A stretch of 64,000 nucleotides of DNA from Asticcacaulis sp. AC402 (GTDB lineage: Bacteria; Pseudomonadota; Alphaproteobacteria; Caulobacterales; Caulobacteraceae): NCBI RefSeq assembly GCF_000495835.1, contig NZ_AWGC01000028.1, forward strand, positions 26,688 to 90,687, given 5' to 3'. The stretch's first letter is position 1; each line of letters starts with the position of its first letter. This document shows, one piece after another, positions 1-8,763 of this stretch. Below the pieces are notes generated by a model, which did no database searches, had not been told where the DNA came from, and saw only the letters and a program-made list of their open reading frames with translations. Position numbers and translations under genes: made by a program.

Positions 1-333
1 GACAACATAGTCGCTGGCACCGAGGGTCATGGCGGCGGCGACGTCGAGCCGGCTGTTGCGGCCCGAAAGGACGATAACGGGAATGTGCCGGACCTGCTCG
101 GCCTGGGCGCGTTTTTCGAGAAAGGTCAGGCCATCCATATCCGGCATGCTCATGTCGAGCAGAACGAGGTCGGGATCGGACAGGCTGAGCGCGGCCAGTC
201 CGCTGATGCCGCCGGGGGCGGTTTCGACGTCATAGCCGCGGCGGCTGAGAACGACCTTGATCAGCAGCCGGACGTGTTCGTCGTCATCGACGACGAGAAT
301 CCGATGCTTATCGGACTGCGGAACTTCAAACAT
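1..333 (-). CDS. Response regulator receiver-domain protein (partial, cut by window start)
   Basis: An open frame read from the ATG at 333 leftward off the window edge encodes the N-terminal 111 residues of a CheY-like receiver domain. Visible marks are the acidic pocket VVDDDEH (residues 14-20), the phospho-acceptor Asp60 in LVLLDMSMPDMDG, and the Ser/Thr switch region in VIVLSGRN near residue 95. A purine-rich stretch (AGGGTGG) precedes the ATG. Its output domain, if any, lies outside the window, so it could be a single-domain regulator or one with a DNA-binding or enzymatic output. The divergent neighbour is ndh, about 350 bases away. The REC assignment is secure; the function is unknown. 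Confidence 0.88.
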   Translation of the reverse strand, partial: MFEVPQSDKHRILVVDDDEHVRLLIKVVLSRRGYDVETAPGGISGLAALSLSDPDLVLLDMSMPDMDGLTFLEKRAQAEQVRHIPVIVLSGRNSRLDVAAAMTLGASDYVV

Positions 334-680
334 GACGCCACCCTTGTGCAAGGTTCACCTCCCGGCGGTCGGACCCGCGGGCGGCACCTGAGGACAGGAT
401 GCCCGATGTTGGCTTAACCGGTGATCAAAAGAGTCTTTCCGCCATGTTATGATTGGTGCTTCGGTCGGGTCGAAGACTGTGTTTGCAATCGCGCCAGGCA
501 AATCCCGGCCTCGCGTGCAACACGATCCAGCGACCGAAGCCGCTGAATGACCTTTATGTGCAGCGCAGCAATTCGAAACATCATGTTTTTTGACATCAGC
601 CAACGAAAGCGGCTCACTTCCCTGCAGTACGTCTGATTTTTGAACCGGGCTTGAAAAGCCTTTCACCTCAGGTTGAGAAC
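334..680. other. Intergenic region between divergent REC gene and ndh
   Basis: A 347-base gap between divergently transcribed genes that must hold both promoters. I see no convincing coding frame, repeat element or palindrome in it. Confidence 0.5.
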
Positions 681-2006
681 ATGGTCGTCCGCTCAACGCA
701 AAATACCCAGATCGTTGTTGTCGGTGGTGGCGCCGCCGGTCTGGAGCTCGTGCGAAAGCTGGGAGCCCATTTCGGGCGCCGCGATCACGACATCATCCTG
801 ATCGATCGCAACCGCACGCACATCTGGAAGCCCTTGCTTCACGAGGTTGCAGCCGGATCGCTCGACGCCAGTCTCGACGAGGTGGGCTACCGCGGCCACT
901 GCCACCGTTGGGGCTATCGCTATCTTCACGGAACGCTTGACCGGATCGATCGCCAACAGCGACGCGTGTACGTTGGCCCGATCCTGGACCCAAGGGGGCG
1001 CGAGGTCGTTGCGGCCCACTCGATCAGGTACGACTATCTGGTCCTGGCCTATGGCTCGATGACCAACGACTTCGGCACGCCGGGCGTGGCCGATAATTGT
1101 CTCTTTATCGACAGTCGCGGACAGGCCGATGTTTTCCGCGATCAACTGCTCAATCAGTGCCTTCGCGTGTCGCGGTCCATGCAGACGGATCCGGCGTCCG
1201 ACGCCCATGTCAGGGTCGTCATCGTGGGCGGAGGCGCCACCGGCGTCGAACTGGCGGCGGAGCTCTACAACGCCGCAGACGCCCTGAGCTATTACGGTCT
1301 GGAGGTTTTTGACCGCAGCCGGCTCGATGTGACCTTGCTGGAAGCCGGGCCACGCATCTTGCCGGCGCTTCCCGAGCGTTTGTCTGACGCGGCAAAAGCC
1401 GAGCTCGAAGCCCTCGGCGTCAAGGTCAGAACCGGAACCGCTGTCACGGCGTCGCTGCTATCGGCGATGGAGATTGCGGGTGGAGACCAGGTGCCGGCCG
1501 ATCTCCAGGTCTGGGCGGCCGGGGTAAAGGCGGTCCCGATCCAAAATGGCCTGGATGGTCTGGAAATGTCGCGAACCAACCAGGTTGTGGTTCGACCGAC
1601 GCTTCAGGTTATCGGCGATGATCGCATCCTTGCCATAGGCGACTGCGCTTTTTGCAAGCTTCCGGGCCAGGAAAAGCCAGTTCCTCCGCGCGCCCAGGCG
1701 GCGCACCAGATGGCCGAGACAGCCTATGTCAATCTGATCCGTCTCCAGAAGCAAAAACCGCTGGTCCACTTTGCCTACCACGATCACGGCTCACTTGTAT
1801 CGCTGAGCCGGTTCTCCACGGTGGGCTCCCTGATGGGTAGCCTTGTCGGTGGGCGCTTGGCGGTCGAGGGCCGCCTGGCCAAGTTCGTCTATATGTCCCT
1901 GTACCGGATGCATATCCTGGCGGTGCACGGCTGGATAAAGGGCTTAGCCGTGATCTCGGTGGGGCACATAAATCGCTTTATACGGCCCAAGCTAAAGCTT
2001 CATTGA
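681..2006 (+). CDS. ndh: Type II NADH dehydrogenase (NDH-2)
   Basis: A 441-residue FAD-dependent NADH:quinone oxidoreductase, a non-proton-pumping entry point to the respiratory chain bound to the inner face of the membrane. The N-terminal FAD-binding Rossmann motif is VVVGGGAAGLELV. A second nucleotide fold for NADH is VVIVGGGATGVELAAEL near residue 180, and the late FAD motif is LAIGDCAFC. The C-terminal part (MSLYRMHILAVHGW) is the amphipathic membrane-association region usual in this family. An upstream TTG would extend the protein by ten residues, but the ATG at 681 fits the family and has AGG eight bases before it. A terminator-like repeat follows directly. Confidence 0.9.
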   Translation: MVVRSTQNTQIVVVGGGAAGLELVRKLGAHFGRRDHDIILIDRNRTHIWKPLLHEVAAGSLDASLDEVGYRGHCHRWGYRYLHGTLDRIDRQQRRVYVGPILDPRGREVVAAHSIRYDYLVLAYGSMTNDFGTPGVADNCLFIDSRGQADVFRDQLLNQCLRVSRSMQTDPASDAHVRVVIVGGGATGVELAAELYNAADALSYYGLEVFDRSRLDVTLLEAGPRILPALPERLSDAAKAELEALGVKVRTGTAVTASLLSAMEIAGGDQVPADLQVWAAGVKAVPIQNGLDGLEMSRTNQVVVRPTLQVIGDDRILAIGDCAFCKLPGQEKPVPPRAQAAHQMAETAYVNLIRLQKQKPLVHFAYHDHGSLVSLSRFSTVGSLMGSLVGGRLAVEGRLAKFVYMSLYRMHILAVHGWIKGLAVISVGHINRFIRPKLKLH

Positions 2007-2044
2007 TCGCGTAACTGGAAAGTGGGCGACACAGAAGCAAACTT

Positions 2045-2141
2045 AGAGCGCGTTTCGATCCGGTAGAATCGGATCGGCACGCTAATTTTTTGTTTTTACG
2101 CGCATCCCAAAAAGTGCGTTCCACTTTTGGGGATGCGCTCT
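2045..2141 (+). repeat. Two-hairpin intergenic repeat, divergent relative (copy A1)
   Basis: Two hairpins lie just after ndh. The first is CGATCCG (2056-2062) pairing with CGGATCG (2070-2076), followed by a T-rich run at 2086-2096. The second pairs GCGCATCCC (about 2099) with GGGATGCGC (about 2130) around AAAGTG/CACTTT. The layout hairpin, T-tract, hairpin with flanking AGAGCGC/GCGCTCT matches the family seen at 13881, 24672, 46498 and 60595, although the sequence differs. In this orientation hairpin plus T-tract would terminate ndh transcription. The remaining 2142-2420 shows nothing clear apart from the ribosome site of the next gene. Confidence 0.65.
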
Positions 2142-2420
2142 GTCATCGAAGTTTTCCGAACAATGCGGCTTCGATTTGGGCCAACGGTTATGGACCGCGG
2201 GGTTCGTTCCTGATTTCGGGACTTGATCACCTGGAGCCCGAAATCTCGTGAAAACCCCGGTATGTTTGCAATGTCATAATGGTCATCTGCCGTCTGGATA
2301 GTAAGGTTTACATCAAGGCTGTCTTCGGATTGATGTCGATCAAAAGGGAGACACGCACCTGGTTCTAGTCGGTAGCATTCACGGGCAAGGCCCGCAGGCG
2401 CGCGGAATCGAGGACGTACC

Positions 2421-3011
2421 ATGACAGCTTTGAATCAGCTTCGGACCTATCACGCCGTGCTGGCGGTTTTAGTATCTGCGGCATTTCTTACCACAGAGTG
2501 GGGGCGCATCCATATTTGGCTAGGCTACGGCGTCATTGCGGTCTTGCTGGCCAGGCTGGGCATGGCCCTGTCGGGTGCGCATCAATTGGGACTCATGCGC
2601 TTTTATCCACATTTTGAAGGCCTGAAGCTCAATAACCTGGCTACCCATCCGGCAATCAGCCGGACCCTGCTGCTGACCATAGCCGCCTGCCTGTTAACCG
2701 TAACAGCGACCGGTCTGTTCATGGACAAGGGGCGTACATTGACCCGGCTCGTTTCGCCGGTCACCACCTCACCGACGGTCGCACCCGGTGCGGTCTTTGA
2801 GCGGGGCGATGCCGACAATGACAAGGGAGAGCGAGGAGAAGGCGCTGGTGGCGGCCATGATCGGGACGGTGGATGGCTGGGTGAGGTTCATGAAGTGTCC
2901 GGCAATCTGTTGATGCTGGTCGTGGTGCTCCATGTCACCTATCTGTTCGCCTTCAAGCGTCCGCTGGCCCGTTTTATGCTGTTCTTCGAGGCCAAAAAGC
3001 CGCCGAAATAG
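2421..3011 (+). CDS. Cytochrome b561-family membrane protein
   Basis: A 196-residue integral membrane protein with about four hydrophobic helices, histidines in or near helices (YHAVL, IHIWLGYG, HVTYLFAFK) and the W-x-H-x-x-G-Y turn typical of diheme cytochrome b561/Ni-Fe hydrogenase cytochrome b proteins. Such proteins pass electrons between quinols and periplasmic acceptors. A charged Gly/Asp/Glu-rich loop (residues about 125-155, GDADNDKGERGEGAGGG) precedes the last helix; it is unusually hydrophilic and could bind divalent metal. A GAGGA ribosome site precedes the ATG. Its physiological partner is not shown by the neighbours. Confidence 0.75.
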   Translation: MTALNQLRTYHAVLAVLVSAAFLTTEWGRIHIWLGYGVIAVLLARLGMALSGAHQLGLMRFYPHFEGLKLNNLATHPAISRTLLLTIAACLLTVTATGLFMDKGRTLTRLVSPVTTSPTVAPGAVFERGDADNDKGERGEGAGGGHDRDGGWLGEVHEVSGNLLMLVVVLHVTYLFAFKRPLARFMLFFEAKKPPK

Positions 3012-3194
3012 AGCGCTTTCAGGGGATGCGGTGTAATTGATTTCGTCTTCGCTATGGGTCATTGAGCCTGCACCTTCTCCCCGTAGCGTGTTTTCGAGAA
3101 AGCTGTTTCGGCGTATTCGCAGGTCAAGGGTGGCGGCCTCTCGCCGCCGCGCAGGGTATGGGGATTGTCTGCGGTCGCCGGACTCCCAAAGGCT

Positions 3195-4100
3195 TTATGG
3201 CGCGCGATGTTCGTGAGATGCGCCCTGTGCCAGGGCCAGCGCGCCCATCACGCCCGCCCGGTCGCCCAAATGTGCCGGTTGGATGAATTCATCAAAGGTG
3301 CTGCGATCCTCCAGGGCTTCGATATAGCCGCCCAGCCCGCTGTGGGCTGCATCGCGGGCCGCCGTCAGAACCGCGGGATTGAGACCAATGCCGCCGCCGA
3401 CCAGGATCCGTTGGGGCGACGCAATGAGAATCAGGCTGTGGAACAACTCCGCCAGATACCGGCCGGTCAATGACCAGACCGGGTCATCCGCAGCCAGGGT
3501 TTCGCCGGCCTTGCCGGTCCGCGCCTGGATAGCCGGTCCGCACGCCAGGCCCTCCAGGCAGTCGCCATGAAACGGGCAGTGGCCGGCATAGCTGTCGTCC
3601 GGTTGACGGCGTACACGGATATGGCCGGCCTCGGGATGGAGCAGGCCATGGACCGGACGGCCGTTGCAAACGAGGCCCACGCCTATGCCTGTACCGACGG
3701 TGACATAGGCGAAGCTGTCGAGCCCCACGGCGCCGCCCCAGCGCGCTTCGCCCAGGGCGGCGCCATTGACATCCGTGTCCAGGGCGATCGGCGTCTGTGG
3801 AAAGGCATCCCTGATGGGGCCCAGAAGATCGGCACCGCTCCAGCCGGGCTTGGGCGTCTGGCGAAAGTGACCATAGGCGGAGGTGCCGGGGGTAAGGGCA
3901 ATGGGCCCAAAGCTGGCGACGCCGATGGCATCGAAGCCCCCTTCGCCGGCCAGATGTCTGAGTTGCTCAACCATGGCAGCGAGCGTTGAAGCCGGGTCAA
4001 GCGTGGGCAGGCGAACCACGGCAGACATGTCATCAGGGCCGCTGCCGGCAGCCAGGTTGATCTTGGTCCCACCCAGTTCGATACAGGCAAAATGCGCCAT
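3195..4100 (-). CDS. ROK-family fructokinase
   Basis: A 301-residue ROK-family sugar kinase. The N-terminal phosphate-binding motif is IELGGTKINLA, the sugar/ATP site includes LDTDVNGAALGE and VTVGTGIGVG, and the ROK zinc site is GHCPFHGDCLEGLACG (His and three Cys). This matches the ROK fructokinase group rather than glucokinases with a longer zinc motif. It starts one base after the amylosucrase stop, so the two are almost certainly cotranscribed. Amylosucrase releases fructose from sucrose; this kinase would make fructose-6-phosphate. Fructose specificity is inferred from that context. Confidence 0.87.
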   Translation of the reverse strand: MAHFACIELGGTKINLAAGSGPDDMSAVVRLPTLDPASTLAAMVEQLRHLAGEGGFDAIGVASFGPIALTPGTSAYGHFRQTPKPGWSGADLLGPIRDAFPQTPIALDTDVNGAALGEARWGGAVGLDSFAYVTVGTGIGVGLVCNGRPVHGLLHPEAGHIRVRRQPDDSYAGHCPFHGDCLEGLACGPAIQARTGKAGETLAADDPVWSLTGRYLAELFHSLILIASPQRILVGGGIGLNPAVLTAARDAAHSGLGGYIEALEDRSTFDEFIQPAHLGDRAGVMGALALAQGASHEHRAP

Positions 4101-4101
4101 G

Positions 4102-5883
4102 TCACAACGCCCGCATTGACCAGCGCACGCCGTAGGGCGGCAGGACGCTGCGATCGCCGGTCAAGATGTCGCCGCTACACAAAAGGTCAATCGCAACGTC
4201 AGACAGGTTCGCTTCACAGACAAAGCAACCCGAGGCCATCGGCCGTTCGAAGGTAAGGACGGCGTCACGTCCCGTCGATTTCACGGTCTGGCCGGGCAAG
4301 ATATCGAGGCGCATGAGCAAGGCCGACAGTTTCTGGAGGTAACCCAATATGCCGGCGCGCGGTGACGATGGCTCCAGGGCTTGGGCCGCCGCCGCCCAGT
4401 CCATTTCGGGGCGATGCAGCCAGCGCAACTCATCGCGCAGGGCCGGGTCGTCGCGAAAGCTCTCAAAGTTCTCCAGTCCGATTTCATCGCCCATATACAG
4501 CAGGGGGATTCCTTCCAGGGCGTAGGTGATTCCATACAGCATTTTGAGACGCGCCACGGCCTGGGGATCGTCGAGACCGCCGCACAGGCTGGCAGCCATG
4601 CCGCAGCCGGAGGCGGGGAAGCCATCGGGCGCTTGAAACGCCAGGCCTCGCGCATAGGACGCCTGACCGCCGAAAAAGTCAGACCAGGCCTTCAGCCGCG
4701 CCATGGGCACCGTGTCCGCCAGGGCCAGCCAGATAATGTCGTCATGGCAGCGGACATAGTTCAGCCAGTGGCCGTGCGCCGGTTTCTCGCCCGCCCGCGT
4801 GATAACAGCGCCCAAGACGTCTGATTTTTGGTCAGCCATTGCGCCCCACAAGGCCGTCATGACGCCGTTGTTATAGGCGAGGTCGCATTCGCGCGCCTGT
4901 GGCGTGCCGAAAAAGGGCAGGACGGAAGCCTGGGATTCGATCGCCTCGGCCAACAGGAAGACGGAGGGGGCAACCAGGGACACCAGGCAGCGCAAGGCAC
5001 GAAGAATATTGTGGGTCTGCGGTAGATTGCGGCAGATAGTGCCTTTTTGCTTCCAGAGAAAAGCCGTTGAATCGAGGCGAAACCCTTCAACGCCCGCGTT
5101 GGCGAGATATAACAGGCTGTCCAGCATCTCAACAAAGACGCGCGGATTGGCGTAGTTGAGATCCCACTGGAACGGATAGAAGGTGGTCCACACCCATCCG
5201 CCGGCTGGCGCATCATAGGTGAAGCTTCCGGGAGCTGTGCCGGGGAAGACGTCCTGCAGTGCCACTTCCCAGGCATCGACCTCGGCGCGGTCCTCCAACA
5301 CGATGTAAAAATCGGCGAAGTCTGGATCTGCCGCCAGCATCTTCTGCGCCCACGGGTGTTCGCGCGCCGTGTGATTGCACACCATGTCAATCACCAGCGA
5401 CATGTCGCGCGCCCTTAGTTCTGCGGCCAGGTCGCGCAGGTCGTCCATTGTGCCGAGCCGCGGATCAACGTCGCCATAGTCGGCCACGGCAAAGCCGCCG
5501 TCGGAATCCCCCTCGCGCGGTTTCAGCAAGGGGAGGGGGTGAAAGATGCCGATATTGAGGTCTTTCAGATGGTCGAGGTGACGGATTGTCCCCCTCAACG
5601 TGCCGGCAAAGCGGTCAATATAGGTGCAGTAGGCTGGGCGGCCGGGCCTCAGGTACCAATCGGGTCTCTCGCTGCGTGCGGCATCCAATGCCGCCAGTTC
5701 GGCAGGCCGTTCAAACCGAGCGCGGCCGATTCGGATTGCCATGTCCTCCAGGCAACGGGCAAAACCTGAATGGTCGCCATAGATCTGCGTCAGTTCGGTC
5801 ACCGCCGACCGCCACAGCGGATCCGCCTTGACGGTCTGTCCGCGCGAGGGGGATGCGAGCGTATCGAAAGCCTGAAGTGTCAT
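4102..5883 (-). CDS. suxB: Amylosucrase (GH13)
   Basis: A GH13 enzyme of 593 residues that splits sucrose and transfers glucose to an alpha-1,4-glucan, releasing fructose. Catalytic residues are visible: nucleophile Asp271 in GFRLDST, acid/base Glu313 in LLAEAIE and transition-state Asp381 in RCHDDI; their spacing is close to that of Neisseria amylosucrase. FDGG-type and GDEIGLEN motifs of the barrel are present. An upstream TTG would add 16 residues; I prefer the ATG at 5883 (MTLQAFDTL), though neither start has a strong ribosome site. It shares a divergent, LacI-operator-bearing promoter region with the TonB receptor, as in the Xanthomonas sux locus. No signal peptide, so cytoplasmic. Confidence 0.9.
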   Translation of the reverse strand: MTLQAFDTLASPSRGQTVKADPLWRSAVTELTQIYGDHSGFARCLEDMAIRIGRARFERPAELAALDAARSERPDWYLRPGRPAYCTYIDRFAGTLRGTIRHLDHLKDLNIGIFHPLPLLKPREGDSDGGFAVADYGDVDPRLGTMDDLRDLAAELRARDMSLVIDMVCNHTAREHPWAQKMLAADPDFADFYIVLEDRAEVDAWEVALQDVFPGTAPGSFTYDAPAGGWVWTTFYPFQWDLNYANPRVFVEMLDSLLYLANAGVEGFRLDSTAFLWKQKGTICRNLPQTHNILRALRCLVSLVAPSVFLLAEAIESQASVLPFFGTPQARECDLAYNNGVMTALWGAMADQKSDVLGAVITRAGEKPAHGHWLNYVRCHDDIIWLALADTVPMARLKAWSDFFGGQASYARGLAFQAPDGFPASGCGMAASLCGGLDDPQAVARLKMLYGITYALEGIPLLYMGDEIGLENFESFRDDPALRDELRWLHRPEMDWAAAAQALEPSSPRAGILGYLQKLSALLMRLDILPGQTVKSTGRDAVLTFERPMASGCFVCEANLSDVAIDLLCSGDILTGDRSVLPPYGVRWSMRAL

Positions 5884-5952
5884 ACTGGAAATGGCCTGAG
5901 GGAAAGGGTGTGTGCACCCTGTTGAAAACAACGACGTATTGCCTTAGCAAAG

Positions 5953-5970
5953 TTTGCAAACGTTCGCAAA
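5953..5970. promoter_or_regulatory. LacI-family operator 1 in the sux divergent promoter region
   Basis: TTTGCAAACGTTCGCAAA is an 18-base palindrome with one mismatch about a central CG, the classic LacI/GalR operator form. It lies 70 bases upstream of the amylosucrase start and 225 bases upstream of the receptor start. The LacI regulator at 10152-11144 is the obvious ligand. Confidence 0.75.
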
Positions 5971-6091
5971 CAAAAGTGCGAAAAAGTGTCGGCTCATGTC
6001 CTAGCCGGGAAGATTTTCTATCAAAAACGGCAGTAAAGTGGCCAATTTGCAACAAATGCGAGGGATTTGTGAAAAAATGCCGTCATCTTTC

Positions 6092-6107
6092 TTGCAATCG
6101 TTGTCAA
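6092..6107. promoter_or_regulatory. Weaker LacI-family operator 2
   Basis: TTGCAATCGTTGTCAA agrees with the core of operator 1 (TTGCAAACGTTCGCAA) at most positions and keeps the central CG. It lies 88 bases before the TonB receptor ATG, with a centre-to-centre distance of about 138 bases from operator 1. Two sites could allow looping or independent control of the two divergent transcripts. Confidence 0.5.
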
Positions 6108-6194
6108 AGAATGAGAAGCATGAAGCGCGGCGATTCCACCGCCGGAAAATTCAATAAGAATATCTGCGCAACGCGCCAACCGGGAGATAAACAG

Positions 6195-8657
6195 ATGAGC
6201 CTTCACTCTGACTGCACGCGTAAACTTCTGATGGCGGGGGCGTCGGTCGCCATCCTCATGTCCCTGGCGTCCGCAGGTCGTGCGCAAGATGCTGTTCCAG
6301 CGCAGGAGCCAGCACGAGAAGATGTCACTGAAGTGATTGTGACCGGCGTTTCCAAGGGCACCAACAAGCTGAGCACCTCTATTTCGGTCAGTTCGGTACA
6401 GATTGACGAACTGCAGAAGTTCGCGCCGCGTTCGACGGCCGAGGTTTTCCGCAATATTCCGGGCGTTCGTTCCGAATCCACCGGCGGCGAAGGCAACGCC
6501 AATATTGCCGTCCGCGGTCTGCCCGTGGCTGCCGGTGGCGCGAAGTTCCTGCAATTGCAGGAAGACGGCCTGCCGGTTCTGGAGTTTGGTGATATTGCCT
6601 TTGGCAATGCTGATATCTTCCTGCGCACCGACCTGACCGCGGGGCGCATCGAAGCCATCCGCGGCGGCACAGCCTCAACCCTGGCCTCCAACTCGCCGGG
6701 CGGCATCATCAATGTTATTTCAAAAGACGGCTCGCGGCCCGGGGGCACGCTGCAATTGACGCAGGGTGTCGATTTTGGCCAGACGCGCGGTGATTTCGAA
6801 TTTGGCGGCCCCTTGACCGAAGCGATCGATTTTCATGTCGGCGGCTTCTATCGGTCAGGCGAAGGTCCACGCACAGCGGGCTATACCGCCAACCAGGGCG
6901 GCCAGATCAAGGCCAACCTGACGCGCAAGTTTGACAACGGTTTCATTCGCGTTGGTGTCAAGTATCTCAACGACAAATCGATCGGCTACCTGCCCATGCC
7001 CATGAAGGTCACGGGCACCAACAGTGATCCCACCTGGTCCTCGGCGCCCGGGCTCGACGCCAGGGCCGACACCATTCATTCGGCCTATTTCCTTCAGGAT
7101 GCCGGCCTGGACGGGCGCAACAACCGATCTGTGACCGATATCCGTGACGGTATGGCCCCCAAGAGTCTGGTGTTCAATGGTGCGGCAAGTTTCGACCTCG
7201 GCAACGGCTGGGCGTTGAACGGTAAGTTCCGGGTGGCAGATACCGAAGCCAATTTTGCCTCGCTTTTCCCTGCCCAGGTCGGCTCGGACGCAGCGATTGT
7301 CTCCGCCATCAATGGCGCCAAGGGGACGTCGGGCACGCGCCTGGTCGTCGCCAGCGGACCTGGTGCCGGAACAACCTATACCGGGCTGGCCATGATCGTT
7401 CATACGTTCAACACACGGCTGAACAGCCTGGACAACGCCGCAAGCGATCTCAAACTGTCCAAGACGTTTGATGCCGGTGACGTACCTGTCGACATGACCT
7501 TCGGTCTGTACAATTCGTCTCAGACGATTGACATGGACTGGATCTGGAACAGCTATGCCATGGAGGTGGCAGGCGACAATGCGCGGCCGCTGAACCTCTA
7601 CAATGGTAACACCAATCTGTCGCAGAACGGTCTCTACGCCTACGGCGTCCCGCTGTGGGGAAACTGCTGCACCCGACACTATGACGTCCAGTACGATATC
7701 GTCGCGCCCTATGTGATGGTCAACGCCCAGTTCGGCAAGCTGACCGTCGAAGGCTCGGTCCGTCAGGACAGCGGCAAGGCACGCGGTAACTTTGCCTACA
7801 GCACTCAGATGGCAAGTTTCGACGTCAACGGTGATGGCACGATCCAGAACCCGGAGACCAGCGTTTCGTTCATCAACTATGCTGCGCCCAAGCCGGTCAA
7901 TTATGACTGGAACTACACCTCCTACTCCTTGGGTGCCAACTACCGGCTGAGCAGCAATCTGTCCTATTTTGGCCGCTACTCGAACGGCGCGCGGGCCAAC
8001 GCAGACCGCCTTCTGTTCGGCAAGATCAATGAAACTGACGGATCGGTCGCAAAGGAAGACGCGGTCGATTTCGTCAAGCAGCTTGAAGTCGGCGTCAAGT
8101 ATCGCAATGGTTCAACCAGCCTGTTCGTCACTGCGTTCGCTGCCGAGACCGAAGAGCAGAATTTCGAAGCCACATCGCAGAAATTCTTCGATCGTGTCTA
8201 CAAGGCCAGCGGCATCGAACTGGAAGGCGCCTACCGCAATGGCAATTTCCATGTGAGCGGCGGAGCTACCTACACCCGGGCCGAGATATCGAAGGACGCC
8301 CTGAACGCAGCCCAGGTTGGCAACCGTCCGCGCCGCCAGGCCGAATGGGTCTTCCAGGTGACCCCGTCCTACAACTTCGACCGTCTGGAAGTGGGGGCCA
8401 ATTTCGTCGGAACGACCGATGCCTATGCTCAGGACGACAATCAGTTGGTCATGCCTGGCTACATCCAGACCAACCTGTTCGCCGATTATGACCTGACCGA
8501 AGCGCTGACGGCGTCCTTGAATATCAACAACGCCTTTGATGTGCTTGGGATCACCGAAGTCGAAGAAGGGGCGATCACCGCCAACGCCACCAACTATGTC
8601 CGGGCGCGCGCCATCAATGGCCGGACAACGACGGTGACCTTGAAGTATCGATTCTGA
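6195..8657 (+). CDS. suxA: TonB-dependent sucrose/oligosaccharide receptor
   Basis: An 820-residue outer-membrane receptor. A signal peptide ends around GRAQD (residue 30), a TonB box-like TEVIVTGV follows, then a plug domain (VFRNIPGVRSES, NIAVRGLP, IEAIRGGTAS, GGIINVISKDG) and a C-terminal 22-strand barrel ending in TVTLKYRF with the terminal Phe. The frame is open upstream, but the ATG at 6195 has GGGAG ten bases before it and gives a proper signal peptide. No STN signalling domain is present, so control is more likely through the LacI protein. By synteny it would take up sucrose; the ligand is inferred. Confidence 0.88.
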   Translation: MSLHSDCTRKLLMAGASVAILMSLASAGRAQDAVPAQEPAREDVTEVIVTGVSKGTNKLSTSISVSSVQIDELQKFAPRSTAEVFRNIPGVRSESTGGEGNANIAVRGLPVAAGGAKFLQLQEDGLPVLEFGDIAFGNADIFLRTDLTAGRIEAIRGGTASTLASNSPGGIINVISKDGSRPGGTLQLTQGVDFGQTRGDFEFGGPLTEAIDFHVGGFYRSGEGPRTAGYTANQGGQIKANLTRKFDNGFIRVGVKYLNDKSIGYLPMPMKVTGTNSDPTWSSAPGLDARADTIHSAYFLQDAGLDGRNNRSVTDIRDGMAPKSLVFNGAASFDLGNGWALNGKFRVADTEANFASLFPAQVGSDAAIVSAINGAKGTSGTRLVVASGPGAGTTYTGLAMIVHTFNTRLNSLDNAASDLKLSKTFDAGDVPVDMTFGLYNSSQTIDMDWIWNSYAMEVAGDNARPLNLYNGNTNLSQNGLYAYGVPLWGNCCTRHYDVQYDIVAPYVMVNAQFGKLTVEGSVRQDSGKARGNFAYSTQMASFDVNGDGTIQNPETSVSFINYAAPKPVNYDWNYTSYSLGANYRLSSNLSYFGRYSNGARANADRLLFGKINETDGSVAKEDAVDFVKQLEVGVKYRNGSTSLFVTAFAAETEEQNFEATSQKFFDRVYKASGIELEGAYRNGNFHVSGGATYTRAEISKDALNAAQVGNRPRRQAEWVFQVTPSYNFDRLEVGANFVGTTDAYAQDDNQLVMPGYIQTNLFADYDLTEALTASLNINNAFDVLGITEVEEGAITANATNYVRARAINGRTTTVTLKYRF

Positions 8658-8708
8658 TACAGTCGATTCCCGAGCCGTGACGGCTGTATCCTCAAGCCTC
8701 ACGGTCCC

Positions 8709-8747
8709 GGGCCGGCGGACCTTCCCTACGCCGGCCCCCTTTTTTTT
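8709..8747 (+). terminator. Rho-independent terminator between suxA and suxC
   Basis: A perfect nine-base stem GGGCCGGCG (8709-8717) / CGCCGGCCC (8729-8737) with an 11-base loop is followed by C-C and eight T residues (8740-8747). It sits just after the receptor and just before the transporter, so receptor mRNA probably exceeds transporter mRNA. Confidence 0.85.
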
Positions 8748-8763
8748 CCCTGGAGCGCGTCCC

